NCBI GenBank assembly: GCA_003665825.1
Contig: QPFY01000020.1
Coordinates: 398,644 to 462,643 of the forward strand
Length of the DNA stretch: 64,000 nt
DNA from: Microbotryum silenes-acaulis
Taxonomy: Eukaryota; Basidiomycota; Microbotryomycetes; Microbotryales; Microbotryaceae
Reading direction: 5' to 3'
Every line of letters starts with the position of its first letter. The first letter of the stretch is position 1. Both the position numbers and the translations under genes were made by a program. This document shows, piece by piece, positions 28,081 to 40,300 of this stretch. Under the pieces are notes generated by a model. That model saw nothing but the letters and a program-made list of their open reading frames with translations. It was not told where the DNA came from and ran no database searches.

Positions 28081-28573
28081 TCTGATCGACGACTGCAAGG
28101 CGAGATAAGGTGAAGAAGAAGGCGAGCCCAAGAGACGAGATGATGATCCAAGAAGGCAGCGCGTGCGGCGTATCGCGGTGGAGGCGAACTGGAACGAGGA
28201 CGTCGTCGTGGAGATGGAGCGGGAGCAGCAGCGGTGCCTCTTTCCTTTGGGTGGGGGGAGCAGCAGAAGAGCCTAGTCCAGTATAGACTCCAGTCCGAGC
28301 GCAGACCGAGTCAAAAGAAAATCGCCCAGCGCATCGATCGCTAATAATGCGCTAATACGACCCGCGTCTATAGAGCAAGCAGCATTTACGGATTAGATCG
28401 CCCGCGTCCGTGCACTTTTTGTCCTGATCACTGGCGACGACGACCCCGACCACTCGAGCGCGAGCTGGTTTCCGACACGTCATCTCGTGTTCCGGCCCGT
28501 TGCGCACCTCTTGTCGTTCCTGGCGTTCGACATAGACGAGCTAGGTCGACTCAAAGAACGGCCTACGACCACG
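28081..28573. other. Divergent 5' region of AlaRS and ERO1
   Basis: The AlaRS half, down to about 28,310, stays open in the AlaRS frame without an ATG. The rest is GC-rich sequence with no gene, presumed to be the shared promoter. Confidence 0.55.
28201..28209 (-). promoter_or_regulatory. Candidate non-AUG start: three tandem in-frame ACG codons of AlaRS
   Basis: Read on the - strand, 28209-28201 is ACG ACG ACG, in frame with the AlaRS ATG, with 40 sense codons between. The second and third ACG have A at -3. The intervening peptide has six Arg, many Ser/Leu and no Asp or Glu, for example [17 protein letters not shown]. In baker's yeast the mitochondrial form of ALA1 starts at redundant ACG codons (established knowledge). 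Use of these ACGs here is inference. Confidence 0.55.
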
Positions 28574-31048
28574 ATGGTCAGTCTACTCGCCTCGTCACGG
28601 GCTGCGCGGTGGTGGTGGCCGCGGTTGCTGCTGTGCACTTTCGCCACTTCGACCGTGATTCTGGTCGTCAACGCGCTCTCGGCCCTCGATCGACCTCGCT
28701 CCGGCTTCTTAGAGAACGTGTTGGAATCAAAAGACGTCGATCAAAAGTATTGCAAGGTAGGTTGCGTGTGATGCCCCAAGTTCCCCCCGCTGTCCGACCC
28801 CTCTCAAGCGGCTGACCCGCACACACACGCGCCGCGTCGCGCCTCGCTTCCTCTCGCAGCCTTCTGGCTTGATCGACGATGCATGCTGTGATTTCGAAAC
28901 GGTCGAATCCGTCAACGACGACCTGTACAGCAGTCTACACGATATCGTATCCACACCTTATTTCCGCTACCACAAAGTACGTTCCCAGCTCTTGCTCTGA
29001 TTAGTCAGCTCCGTCCCTCGGCTCGAGACGATCGCTGACCCCCCCATGACTCTCTCCCCTATTCCCACCGTCGATCATCGTCCGTCTTGGCAACGACGAT
29101 AGGTCGATCTTTATCGGGAATGCCCGTTTTGGCAAGAGGATGGCAGTTGTATGAACAGGGCCTGCGGTGTAGAGACAACAGACGAGGTACGTGGCATCCC
29201 ATCCCACTCGTGGAACGACCAACCCACGTGACCATCGCACTCCGGTTGTCGTGGCCGACCCCTCGGCTCGGGACTTTCTCAAACAAGCTGAACCCATGCG
29301 AGGATCCTCTGCAGCCCAACATTCCAGAAAAGTGGAAACCATCAAAACTCGGCGCGTTGAGATTGAACGCATCATCTCCTGTACGTCGCCTTCATCGTTC
29401 GATATATCCCCCATCTCTGACCCCACGTTCGCTCGGCTTCCGCTCAACCCACAGGCCTCGGTCGAAGGAGGTTCCCTCGTCAAGGAATCCGACTTCTGCG
29501 TTCTCGAGGATGAATTCGATTCAGGTGTGTTCCCCGAATCGGTCCCGTCCCAAATTAAAAGATGAGACCGACGAGCTCACTTTTTATTTTATTTTATCTC
29601 GGTCCCTACAGAAGGCGTCTACGTCGATCTACTCGACAATCCCGAGCGTTTCACAGGATACGCCGGCCCTTCTTCTTCCCGCGTTTGGAAAGCGATCTAC
29701 GAAGAAAATTGCTTCACGCCCGTTACTTTCATAGACCCTTCCCGACCCGAATCAGAAGGAGGGTCGGGCTTTGCCTCTCTTTCCTCCACTTCTTTACAAG
29801 CAGGGGCAATGATGGGCTTACCTAGTCTGTCGATGGGTTCGAGTGGCGGTGGTGGATGGGGAGAGAATGAGAAAAAGTTTTTTGGGTCGTTGGCGGGTCC
29901 CAGAGATGGCGGTGATGAGACATGTTTGGAGAAGAGGGTATTTTATAGGGTCATTTCAGGTAAGTTGACCCGCCGTTGAAGTGCCTTCCTTAGACTGTCG
30001 ATCCTTGCGTCGTACTCATCTGTTCGGGTTCCTTACAGGTCTTCATGCCTCGATCTCGATTCATATCTGCGATGATTATCTCGATAAATCAACCGGCCAA
30101 TGGGTAAGTCGAAGCACTGAACCCCTCTCCCTTCCCCTACCCCGTACTCACTCCTTCCCAATCCCCTCCCCAGGCCCCCAATTTACAATGTTTCGTCACC
30201 CGCATCGCTCAACATCCCGAACGACTTCAAAACGTTTACTTCACCTACGTCCTCTTACTGCGCGCCCTCTCTAAATCGGGACCTTTCCTCTTGGACACTT
30301 TGAAGAATACGGAGGCTGAACCGGCTACGATCGGTAGGATGAAGGGTTTGATCAAGAGTGCGACGGGTTGTCCGACTACGTTCGATGAAGGTTCGATGTT
30401 TACGGGTGTAGAGGCGGAGGTTAGTTTACGAGCGGTGTTTTTTTTTCGATTCGATCGCAGAAAGGGGAACCGGACTGATTTGATTTTTTTTTTTGATTTT
30501 TTCTTCTTTTGTCGCTGGGGATTGGATCACGTCGAACTTATAAGGTACTCAAAAGTGAATTCAAAGCTCACTTCCGTAACGTTTCCCGAATTATGGATTG
30601 CGTAGGCTGCGACAAGTGTCGTCTCTGGGGTAAACTTCAAATCACCGGTTTGGGAACGGCGTTAAAACTCCTCTTTTCAGCCCAAGAACTAACAACAACA
30701 ACAACCACAACGAACCAAGTCGATCTTTCGAGGAGTGAGGTCGTAGCGTTTGTGAATACTTTGCATCGGTTGAGTGAGAGTTTGGCGGCGGTGGAGAAGT
30801 TTAGAGGGTTGTGGAATGAGAGGAGTTTCGAGGAGCGGGAAAGGGTCGAGAAGAGGGCGGAGGAGGGGAAACAGGAGGAGGAAAAGGGGGTGAAAGGGGG
30901 GGTAAAAGGGGTGGGGAGAGGGAAGGGACAGGTTAAGGAAGGGAAGGAGGATGTACGGATAGAAAAAGAGTTGGAGGAGAGGGAGGAGGTCAAACCGGTT
31001 TCGAAGAAGGAGGAAACGAGGAGGTCGGCGGGTAAAAGCGAGTTATAG
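28574..31048 (+). CDS. ERO1: Endoplasmic reticulum oxidoreductin ERO1
   Basis: ERO1 is the FAD enzyme of the ER lumen that reoxidises protein disulfide isomerase using oxygen. The ATG at 28574 opens a signal peptide ([22 protein letters not shown] hydrophobic core after WWW). Next come the Cys pair region [16 protein letters not shown], then [19 protein letters not shown] (shuttle cysteines), [26 protein letters not shown]-equivalent [15 protein letters not shown], and the active-site segment [18 protein letters not shown] with CxxCxxC. About eight introns interrupt it. The last 80 residues form a Lys/Glu-rich, low-complexity tail ending KSEL, which is not a canonical HDEL signal but could be a KDEL-like retrieval signal; that last point is inference. 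Confidence 0.95.
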
Positions 31049-31281
31049 ATAGATGGGAATGACAAATCATCGCATACCTAGACCATAAGACAGAAGACAA
31101 TACGCAAAGCCGTGAGGACTTTTGAGAGGCAGTCGTTCCTTCCCTCGCTGAACCATTCTCTCCCGACTCAACTTTTCTGCGGTGATCTGAATGTTCGAGT
31201 ATACATAGCAAGTCTAGAGTGCAAGGAGAAACCAACCCAACTCCGAAGACATGCGATCAACAGAATCGCTTTTTCCCTCCT

Positions 31282-33248
31282 TCATACCATCCAAGGTCCC
31301 ATAACCCTAACCGACGTCGCGCCCTGACTCAACAACTTGTGATGCACCAAATTCAACGCCTTGACCGCATCCCTGCCATCGATCACACTCGAAATATTGA
31401 TCTCACTCGCGCCCTGCGAGATCATCTCGATATTGATATTCCCCTCCGCCAAAGTAGTGAACATTTTCCCTGCGATACCGACCATGTTCTTCATATGCTT
31501 GCCTACAAGGGAGAGGATGCACATATCCCGATTGACGATAACCTCCCCCACGACTTTCAACTCCTTCGTCATGCGATCCAAAACCGGTCCTCGGATCGAT
31601 CCGTTGATCGCCATGGAGACGTGCACTTCGGACGTGGAGATCAAATCGACAATCACACCGTACTTGTCCAAGGTCCCAAAGATCCTCGCGAAGAAACCGT
31701 GCGAGATCGTTTTTCGATTCGATCGGATCGATAAAACGAGAATATCATCCTTGATCGTGATCGCCGTAGGACCCCTACGAGGAGGGATTACGAGAGGTGA
31801 AGTAGGCGTCGTCGTGGTGAAAGCGGTCGAAGGATCTTCCAAATCGGATCCTTCATCCGAATTCGTCGAGTTCAAATCGGGGAAGATGATCGTCCCTGAT
31901 CCCGAAGGGTTTTCGACGTTCTTGATTCGGATAGGAATCGAAGCTCGGATGACTTGTTCCATGGTGAAGGGGTGGATGACTTCGGATCCATAGTAGGTCA
32001 ATTCAGCGGCTTCTTCTGGCGTAATCGTCGAGAGTAGTCGCGCCGTGGGTACTTTCCTAGGATCCGCGGTAAAGATGCCGTCGACTTCTTTCCATACTTG
32101 AAGTTCGGACGCGCCCACACCGACAGCGCAAAGCGCGGCACAGAGATCGGAATACCCTCGACCGACTTGGGCCAACAAGGAACCGGGGACGACACCGAAG
32201 AAGCCCGTGACGACGGGGACTCGATCACCGCATTCGTTCAGTCGTTCGCCCAGGCGTTTCGAAAGGCGGTCGTAGAACGGCTGACTGAGTTGTTTCGACT
32301 CCCCCTTGGCTTCTTCATCGTCCTGTGCCGAACCTTCAACGATATTCTCCAACGAAACCAGTTCGGCCTCTACACCTCGATCATTGAGCACGGCGACCAC
32401 AATGCGACACGACAACCTCTCCCCGACGCCCATGATGATATCCTTGCTCCTTGAAGAAATCTCATCAATGATCTGAGCGGCAAGGAGGAAACTCCTCAAC
32501 CTCTCGCAATCATAATCGAGATCATCCTCGAGCTCGGCCAAGATTTGCGGATCCTTGACGAAACTCCGTGCGGCCTTAAAGTGGTCTTCTTTGATCTGGT
32601 CGACCGTACCGTGGAACAATTGAGGTCCTTCGTCGATATCGCGAACGCGTAGAGAAGAGATCGAAGCGGCCAGGGAATTGGACCGTGTCGAATGGGGTGT
32701 CGAGACACCCGACCGGGTATGGGTGTTGTTTTTCGAAGCAGGTGAGGGACTAACGGCGTTCGAAGAACTTCTTTGAAAGATCTGGGACGTCAAAGGGTTG
32801 ATACGATCCGAGGAAGCGACGCCCGGTGTGCCCGGTGTCGGTGTAGGAGGGAGAGAAGGGATCGAGGAAGACATGTCCGGTGCTCGTGGTCGAAGCGCTT
32901 CCAACGCTGCTCGGAGGAGGAGGTTCGTCGTTCCCGTCGATTTGGATTCACCCGATCGTGCAGAACAGACGACGGCGACTCGGTTTCCGGATTCGATGTA
33001 GGATCTGTAAAACGTCGAAACGGCCCAGAGGTGAGCTCAGCACGATCAGCTCGCGGAGGAGAGATCCGGGTCTGGCACAGTCCGAGCACTTACGGGATGA
33101 TCTGCATCGTGATGTTATCGATGAACTTGCCCAAACTGGTACCACCATACTTTTGGATGACCCAGGGTTTATCGACGAGATTACGCAGCTTGGGCTTGGG
33201 TGACGACGACGAGGACTGAGGAGGGGGTAAAGTCGAGGTTGACGCCAT
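31282..33248 (-). CDS. HOM3: Aspartate kinase (HOM3 type)
   Basis: Aspartokinase phosphorylates L-aspartate, the first step toward Thr, Met and homoserine in fungi. The ATG at 33248 gives MASTSTLPPPQSSSS, then the kinase signature KYGGTSLGKF. After an intron come VAVVCSARSGESKSTG, VGERLSCRIVVAVLND, VTGFFGVVPGSLLAQVGRGY and VWKEVDGIFTADPRKVPTA. Two C-terminal ACT domains (FARIFGTLDKYGVIVDLIST; MFTTLAEGNINIEMISQGAS) fit feedback regulation by threonine. The stop is TGA at 31282-31284. A Ser/Pro-rich insertion (about residues 90-150) lies between the first kinase strands and the catalytic core. It converges on ERO1, with about 230 bp between them. Confidence 0.96.
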
Positions 33249-33903
33249 TGTAGAAAAGGGGGATAGTCAATCCGCGCCACAGGGGCCCAAGAAGGGTCTG
33301 GGGATGTAGAAAGTAGTATTGATGTGACGGATCCTAGTACAGGTGACTTGGGGTTGGGGCGCTGCGAACGAGGAACGTTTCTCGGTCGGCTCCGTCCGTC
33401 GAAGAGCAAAGTGAGTCAAAAAACCTCCCAAGACTCCAAGCTCGTCATCGATCGCTCCTTCGAGTAGTGATCGGGTTTTTCCTCTCAAGTCGCTCTAGCA
33501 ATTAGAATCGGGAGAGTTTACCCCGAGATGGTGTGGGTGTGGTCTCTGATATGCAGGATATTTTCCCGCAAATAGTAAACACCTATCTGACCGATGTACG
33601 CACCCCGATGCTTTTCCCAGGAAGCCTCCGAATCTCGCTTCCGACCGATAGGGCCGTGGGCCGTTCGTCAGGCGCCAGAGGCCGCCGCGGTCGTCGGGCC
33701 GAGATCGCGAAGAGCTCAGAATATTCGTGCCGAGGCGTCCGCCTTATTTGCCGGTGCCCAGGAACACATTTTTCATTCCCTCTCTACCTCAAAAAAACCC
33801 AAAGTCTACATAAAAGACCTGCCCATTTCAAATCAAGTCCGAGCGCCTGGTATCCCTCGTCGTCCGAAAAGGAGGTTCAATCTTGAAACACAGATCGTCT
33901 TTC
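33249..33903. other. Intergenic upstream of aspartate kinase, downstream of VPS29
   Basis: About 650 bp without a recognisable gene. Both neighbours are on the - strand, so it should contain the aspartate kinase promoter and the VPS29 3' end. Confidence 0.5.
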
Positions 33904-35112
33904 CTACGCCTTGCGATGTTCAATCTTCTCGACCCTGACCTCGCCTTCCACAAGCTGATACACGTATCTGTTCCCCAAGAGCCCCAACCAAAACAGAAAA
34001 CAAACAAAAACGTTAGTACCTCCACCCTTGAACACTTTCCTCTCCGAGGCCCGTGAAACTAACGTGACGACGACATTGCCTTGAATATCCAACAAGGCGA
34101 ACGAAGGTGTCGGCGAAGGCGGTTCCATGAATTGATCTTGCTCCGTTTCTGCTTCTTTTTCTCCTGCACCGTTCCTTTTCCCCTCTGATTTGGGATCTGT
34201 CGTTCCTGCAGCAGTTGCTTCGGAGCCGGGTCTCCCTTCTTCCGCAGTCTTGGTTCCTGTGCTCAAAGTGGAGGTGGTCGAGGAGGTAGTAGACTCGACG
34301 CCGGTTGTCGAAGAGGTAGAAGGGTGGTTGATCGTCGTCGGTGTAGTCGTAGCCGGTGGTGTCCAATGAGGGGAGAAAGCGCCGGTCGCCGATCCAGGGT
34401 TGATGAAGAACCGGCCATCATATTCGAACGCTTCGAATCTGCAGGTCACGTGCGGAAGAAAGCGAGTTAGCCCGATCGACGATTCTACGGGATTTTTTTT
34501 TTTGTGTGTGCCAGATGAGGGTTAAGCCTACCGATGGGTCGCACCCGAGATGAGAACATCGACATCGAGTTTCCTCGCGATCGCACTGAGCGCTTCGGTA
34601 TCGCCGAGGGGGACGACTTGATGGCCGTGCAAGACGCCTATCCGTAAGGGTCCGTGTTGGAGGACCATTGAAGGGGGGAGAGCAGGGTTCTAAACCGGTT
34701 CAACGAGGGAGAGGAAATCAGTCTATGGGTCAGAGGGTGGGGGATAAGGGTAAGGGAGAAGCGTACCTCATCGTATTCGCCGCGTACGCCTCGCAAGTCA
34801 GGTGCGACGCTACGAAGGTATTCCCATGTTTCTTTATCGCACACATTGCCTGTACAAAGGATCTGTTGGATCTTGCCTGGGACCTGTTGGGTGCGGTGGC
34901 AAGTGGGTGGGTATCGAAGGCGCGGAGGGTTGATCAACCACGTGTGGGGGGAGGGAACAGAGACGGGTAAGGGCAGAGGGGACGATGCATCAGTGCGAGG
35001 CTGAGCACAGGCGTGAAGACGTCTTACTCACGAGTAGTTTCTTGAACTTTGCGGGTAGGTCGTGGGTACGGATGGGGATGTGAATGTCACCGAGTACGAG
35101 CACGAGCACCAT
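33904..35112 (-). CDS. VPS29: Retromer subunit VPS29
   Basis: VPS29 is the metallophosphoesterase-fold subunit of retromer, which recycles cargo from endosomes to the Golgi. It starts [20 protein letters not shown] (ATG 35112-35110). The metal-site signature loops are [39 protein letters not shown] and [14 protein letters not shown], followed by [15 protein letters not shown]. Between that strand and the final strands ([18 protein letters not shown], then [16 protein letters not shown]) there is an insertion of about 80 residues rich in Ser/Thr/Glu. Metazoan VPS29 lacks this; fungal forms often have a shorter one. The fold ends normally, so the insertion is probably a surface loop. The stop is TAG at 33904-33906. 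Confidence 0.95.
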
Positions 35113-35623
35113 GATGACCGAGGGAGATGGGTGGGTGGGTCAAGTGGGACGACTACGTGTCGATTTGGGATCGGTGCAGAGTGAAATGGGCTGTCGAGGG
35201 AAGAATGCGGAGATGAGGTGGCGGGGTGGCTCCGGTCGTAGAGGCGAGGTGGGTGACTGAGGCCAAGATGGGAGGCCAAAGATGGGATCAGTCGACACGA
35301 GGACGAGGCGCACGAGTGGAGACTGAGCGGAGCGTCACAGCGAGTCTCCGCGAGTGATCGCCTGTAATCACCCGCGCTGTAGTGAGGTGAACCCGGCTTG
35401 GCTTGTGACCCAACGCGCGTCTAGAGCTTCGTCTGCTCAGTCACCCCTTATCAATTGACCACCTCCCTCTCCGCCATCAAGTCGCCGCTCGAATTGGTGT
35501 GCCGCCCCGTTCGTGCCAGCAGCTCGTCATCGCCGATCGTATCAGCCCCGGCGCCTCACCGGATAGCCCCAGCTCTCCTTTCCGCTTCCCTCCCCACCTC
35601 ATTACCCACCCCACCCATCCAAT
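35113..35623. other. Divergent promoter region of VPS29 and VPS2
   Basis: About 510 bp between two endosomal-traffic genes that read outward. No other gene is visible. Co-regulation would be logical, but no shared motif was identified. Confidence 0.5.
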
Positions 35624-36689
35624 ATGAACCTCGTTGAATCCCTCTTTGGTCGCTCCAAGACACCCGCAGAAAGGCTGAGGTAAGCACGCCCGATCAGCCG
35701 CCCGGACCTCCATCTTGGCACAACTTCCCTCCCTCGCCCCCACACCACACATCGAGGCCGACTGACGACCCGCTTCAAACCCCGCCCCGGTAGACAACAT
35801 CAACGTTCCCTGCAAAAAGCGCAACGTGAACTCGATCGAGAACGCACCAAACTCGAAGCCCAAGAGAAGAAGCTCGTCAATGACATCAAAGCCTCCGCAC
35901 GCAAGGGCCAAATCGTACGCCGCCCCCCCCCCCCCCCCCCCCCCCCAGTCGGGCAACTCTAGCCCTCGAAACTGAATCAATTCGGGGAACGCGCCCTTTC
36001 CCGCACAGAACGCGTGCAAAGTGATGGCCAAGGATTTGGTCCGGACGAGGAAATACATCTCCAAATTCTACGGCATGAAGACGCAGTTGCAGGCCGTGTC
36101 GTTGAGGATTCAGACACTGCGATCGAATCAACAGATGGCCGAGGCGATGAAGGGGGCTACAAAGGTCGGCCGAACTGCACGGTCTAACGCTCGTTGGATC
36201 AAATTCTTACCTTTAATTTTTTTTAAACTTGTTCCCGCACAGGCCATGTCCCTCATGTCGAAACAAACGAACCTACCGCAAATTCAAAGGATCTTGCAAG
36301 AATTCGAACGCGAGTCGGCGAGCATGGACATGAAGGAAGAGATGATGGCCGATTCAATCGACGATGCGATGGAGGATGACGAAGACAATGAAGAGGAGGA
36401 AGGGAACAAGATTTTGGATGAGGTCTTGGCCGAAATTGGGATTAGTGTTGGGCAGCAGGTCGGTTCGAGAGATCGGACTCGGCACGAACGTGAATTGCTA
36501 AGACTGACCCCGGTTGAGATCGACCCGCAGCTCGGCGAAACACCAACCGATGTACCCGCCGTCGGAGTCGCCGAATTGTCACAACGGATGGCCGTCGCGG
36601 AAGGCCCCATGGGAGCGAGTAGTGCAGGTGGAGGAGGTGCGGCCTCGGATGATTTGGAATCGAGGTTAGCGAATCTGCGAAGGGATTGA
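35624..36689 (+). CDS. VPS2: ESCRT-III subunit VPS2 (CHMP2/DID4)
   Basis: VPS2 polymerises with VPS24 on endosomes to drive inward budding and recruits the AAA ATPase Vps4. Four exons read MNLVESLFGRSKTPAERLR, then QRSLQKAQRELDRERTKLEA, GQI-NACKVMAKDLVRTRKY, KFYGMKTQLQAVSLRIQTLR, then LMSKQTNLPQIQRILQEFER and an acidic helix (MADSIDDAMEDDEDNEEEEG). The C-terminus DDLESRLANLRRD matches the MIM1 motif that binds the Vps4 MIT domain. The order of basic N-terminal helices, acidic C-terminal helices and terminal MIM1 is typical, and the length fits. The second intron contains a 24-nt poly-C run. Confidence 0.96.
35923..35946 (+). repeat. Poly-C homopolymer (24 C) inside a VPS2 intron
   Basis: Twenty-four consecutive C lie 8 nt after the GTACGC donor of the intron that follows GQI. 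The exact length may be an assembly artefact. Confidence 0.8.
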
Positions 36690-37308
36690 TAGGGGGGGAA
36701 AGTGATGGGGACATTGATGTAATAGTATGATGGTATCAACTATGAAAGTATTCACGGAAGGAGTGTTCGAGTGATGTGGCTTTGCAAGTGATTTCACACA
36801 CTCGCTCGGTTGATTTCGGTGCGATCGCCCCGGCGTCGCTCGTTTGCCCTTTTGACATTCCCCTGAACCACTCGGTCCTGCGTCCGTCCTCCGCTAGCTT
36901 GTACATCGCAGTCTGTACCCCTGTAGCGACCAGCGTCTATGCACCCACTTCGTCGAACACATCAATCTCAAGTTCTGGTCGCTCGACAACAACACTGCAC
37001 CAGCGCTTTTGGCTCGATATAGGCTTGTCACGTGGCTCGCTGGCTGGCTGACAGCACGTCGAGGCGCGTCGCACGAGACGAGACGACACCCACCTCGCGC
37101 ACTGGCATCGCTTAGGGGTATCCACTAGTTCAGACGACATCAACGCAGTCGCTCGGAGTAGCTTCGCCCTTTACACTCGAGCAAGCCCTCTAGACAACTT
37201 GTTGGCCAGGCGTTGGGGCAGGACGTCTCGAAAGGAGTCAGTGTTCCAACGAGCCACCCTCCTCTCCTCTCGTCTTCCGGATCCTCAAAGCCCAGACCGT
37301 AGCCCATC
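36690..37308. other. Promoter region of the PIF1 helicase gene, duplicated elsewhere
   Basis: No gene is seen. The part from about 37,045 to 37,308 resembles sequence at about 50,540-50,780, including GAGGCGCGTCGCACGAG and GCGAAAGGAGTCAGTGTT-like words. The duplication that made the 50.5-kb pseudogene therefore included this promoter. Confidence 0.65.
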
Positions 37309-40300
37309 ATGTCGTCCGGTGATGACGGATCGGTTGACATTGGGCGCAGTGCACCCAGTACTCGCGAAGCAGCGTCATCGAGATCCCAGCCGTTGCCGAT
37401 CGGTCTTAGCCGCTCAACAACTCCACCACCCCGAGCCCAAAGTGCATTCCCACTCGGCCACCCAACCACCCCTACGAACCCCTCGGCTATGGATGTCGAC
37501 CCGACTCCCCGTGCCGGAGCCATGACTACACCTCAGCGTCGACCTGTCACATCCGCGCCGGGCTCTTCCGCCGTCGTTCGTCCCTGGACCCCTGGTTTTC
37601 GTCCCTTTCATCCCGAATCGAGACCTCCCAATGCTAGTCCCGACAACGAAACCAAACCCATCCTCGTTGCATCGACTGCACCTACAACCCCAACTCGACC
37701 TACCTCTATCTCGAGCCCCATGGAATGCATCACGATCGAATCCTCCCCTCTCGGCCCGAGTCCGTCCCAACAAGCCCCTTTCCCAACCCCTCCTCCCGCC
37801 TCTGGCTTCAGCAACAACCAATCCTTCATCCCTTTAAGCGGTAACATCTCCACACCACCTTCAACCGTCGTTTCCCCCGGAATCGTCCGAACAAAAGAAC
37901 AAATCGAAGCTCAAAGGCTCGCTGCTCAACGACGACAAGCCGAAGTCGCTGAAAGGAAGGCTCGGGAACAGGCGGAGAAACAACATCGGGAATTGGCGCA
38001 AAAGTCACTCGCCGAATGGGGGCATCGGATTAGTCCAAGGAGGGGGCAGATGAAGATTGAGACGTCGGCCAACAGCTTCATTTCTGATTTTGCGGAGAAG
38101 GAGAAGGAGACGGTGTGGAGGGATAATCCCATGTGTTCGGACGAGCAGTTGGACGTGTTGAACAAGGTTCGGGAAGGGAGGAACGTCTTTTTCACTGGCT
38201 CGGCTGGTGTGGGAAAGTCGTTCTTGTTGCACGAGTGAGTCGATAACACCGAGCTTCCATTCGGATCCTGCTGATGACTGGCTGATGATATTGGCTCCAG
38301 GATTCGTCGACTGATCAAATTCCAAAAACGTGAATACGCCATCACCGCACCCACCGGAATCGCGGCATTACAAATCGGAGGAGCCACGATTCAATCCTGG
38401 GCCGGAATAGGGATTGGGAAAGAGAATGTAATGACCTTGTATGACAAGTTGGGGAAAGGGAAAAGGAAGCTATGGAAGGAAACGCATGCGCTCATCATTG
38501 ATGAGATATCCATGGTCGATCCCGAGTTGTTTACGAAATTGGATCTGTTAGGCAAGTTGGTTAGGACCGACAAGAGGCCTTTTGGAGGTTTGCAGATGAT
38601 TGTGTCGGGCGATTTCTTTCAGTCAGTTCTATTCTAAGTGAATGATGGGGAATGAGGTGATGCTAACCTCGCTCGCGTATCGCAGACTACCCCCTGTTCC
38701 CGATTCTCACCCTCAGTGCATGCGATGTGGTAGGTTCATCGCCCACCCTCAACCTCATTTTCACCACTCACACCTTTCCCACTCCCACTCCCAGGCGAAG
38801 CAAATTTCACCACCATCCCTCTGACCGAATCCCACCTCCCTTACGAAGAAGCGCCTAAAGGTGTCCCGGCTTACGAAGTCCGCAAATGCGTCGATGGCAA
38901 ACGGAATGGAAAGGTGGTCAAGGGGTGTCATTTGGAAACGAGGGTGCGCAAGTTCACGTTCGAGACCGACGCTTGGGCCGAATGTGATTTTCATGTGATG
39001 GAATTGACCAAGGTGAGTTAGCGTGCTGTGCCGTGCCGTAAAAGGGTAGCTGATTCATCGGGGTGGTGGTTCGATAGGTTTTCCGACAAAGTGATATGGA
39101 GTTCATTCGCGTGTTGGAGATGTTCAGGAGGGGGAAATGTGATGAGGAAGCGGTCAAGTTGATCAAGTCGTGTGGGTACGGTCTCGACCCTGCGGCTGCG
39201 ACGGGGAATATCAAAGTAGGGCATGACCGATCGATGGAACTATGCGATTCTTTGTTCGAAGGCTGACTCAAGGTTTACATGTATGATTTGACAGCCTACG
39301 AACCTCTACGCGACCAAGAAAGACGTAGCTAACGAGAACAAGACCAATTTCGAACAACTCGGCGGACCCATCATTGATTACGTCGCAAATGATGAGAAGT
39401 GGGGAGAGGGAGCGGGGATATATATGAAGAGAGTCAGTACAACAAAAGCAGTGTTGTGTCGATCGGATCATGCTGACCTTGGTTTTCCTGTCTCCGATGA
39501 CTTAGTTGAACGATTGTCCAGCCCCGGATAAGCTCAGGTTGCGCGTGGGGGCTCAGGTCATGCTCATCACCAATCTGAGCGTTAGCAGTGAGTTCTCACT
39601 TCACCCCCCAGCGACGATCGAACATATGGAGCCGGATCTGAAACTCGTTCCCCAAATCTCTGACACCCTCAGCCGGCCTCGTCAACGGATCGCGCGGCGT
39701 CGTCGTCGATTTCCTCGACCTCACCCACCCACCCCTGAACGACCCCGACGACCGAGCAGCTCCTCAAGGTCCTGTCAGCCAACGTGACGAATGGCGTAAG
39801 AACGCCGCGATGGCTTGGGGAGAAAACCAAGCACATACGAAGTACCCAGTGGTCTACTTCATTTCGGGGGAGAAACGTGAGTTCTTTTTGGTGCTCTCGA
39901 GATGAGATGGGCGTCAAGCTAACCGACGTCGCCTTGCGGGGAATTCTTAGGTGTACTGGGTCCTCATACGTGGACGATTGATATCGACAAATCCAACTCA
40001 ATTTCGAGGTCACAGATTCCTTTGGCGTTGGCGTGGGCTTTGACGATGTGAGTCGTTCGGAGCCGGACTGTGCGACGAGCATGGGCGGCTGACTCGCGGG
40101 TGAGAATTGCGCAGTCACAAATCTCAGGGACAGACATTGGATGCGGTCACCGTGAGGTTGGACAAGACGTTCGAGAAAGGACAGTGAGCTGTTGTCACTC
40201 GTCTTCCCAGTGACTCTGGTACGCATGCTCATTCTTTCTTCGTCATATAGGGCTTACGTCGCTCTTTCTCGATGCCGGACCATCTCGGGGATGAAGGTCG

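Noticed and set aside
35923..35946. Poly-C run as a biological element
   Set aside because: A homopolymer in a short intron is more likely a simple repeat or sequencing artefact, so it is listed only as a repeat.
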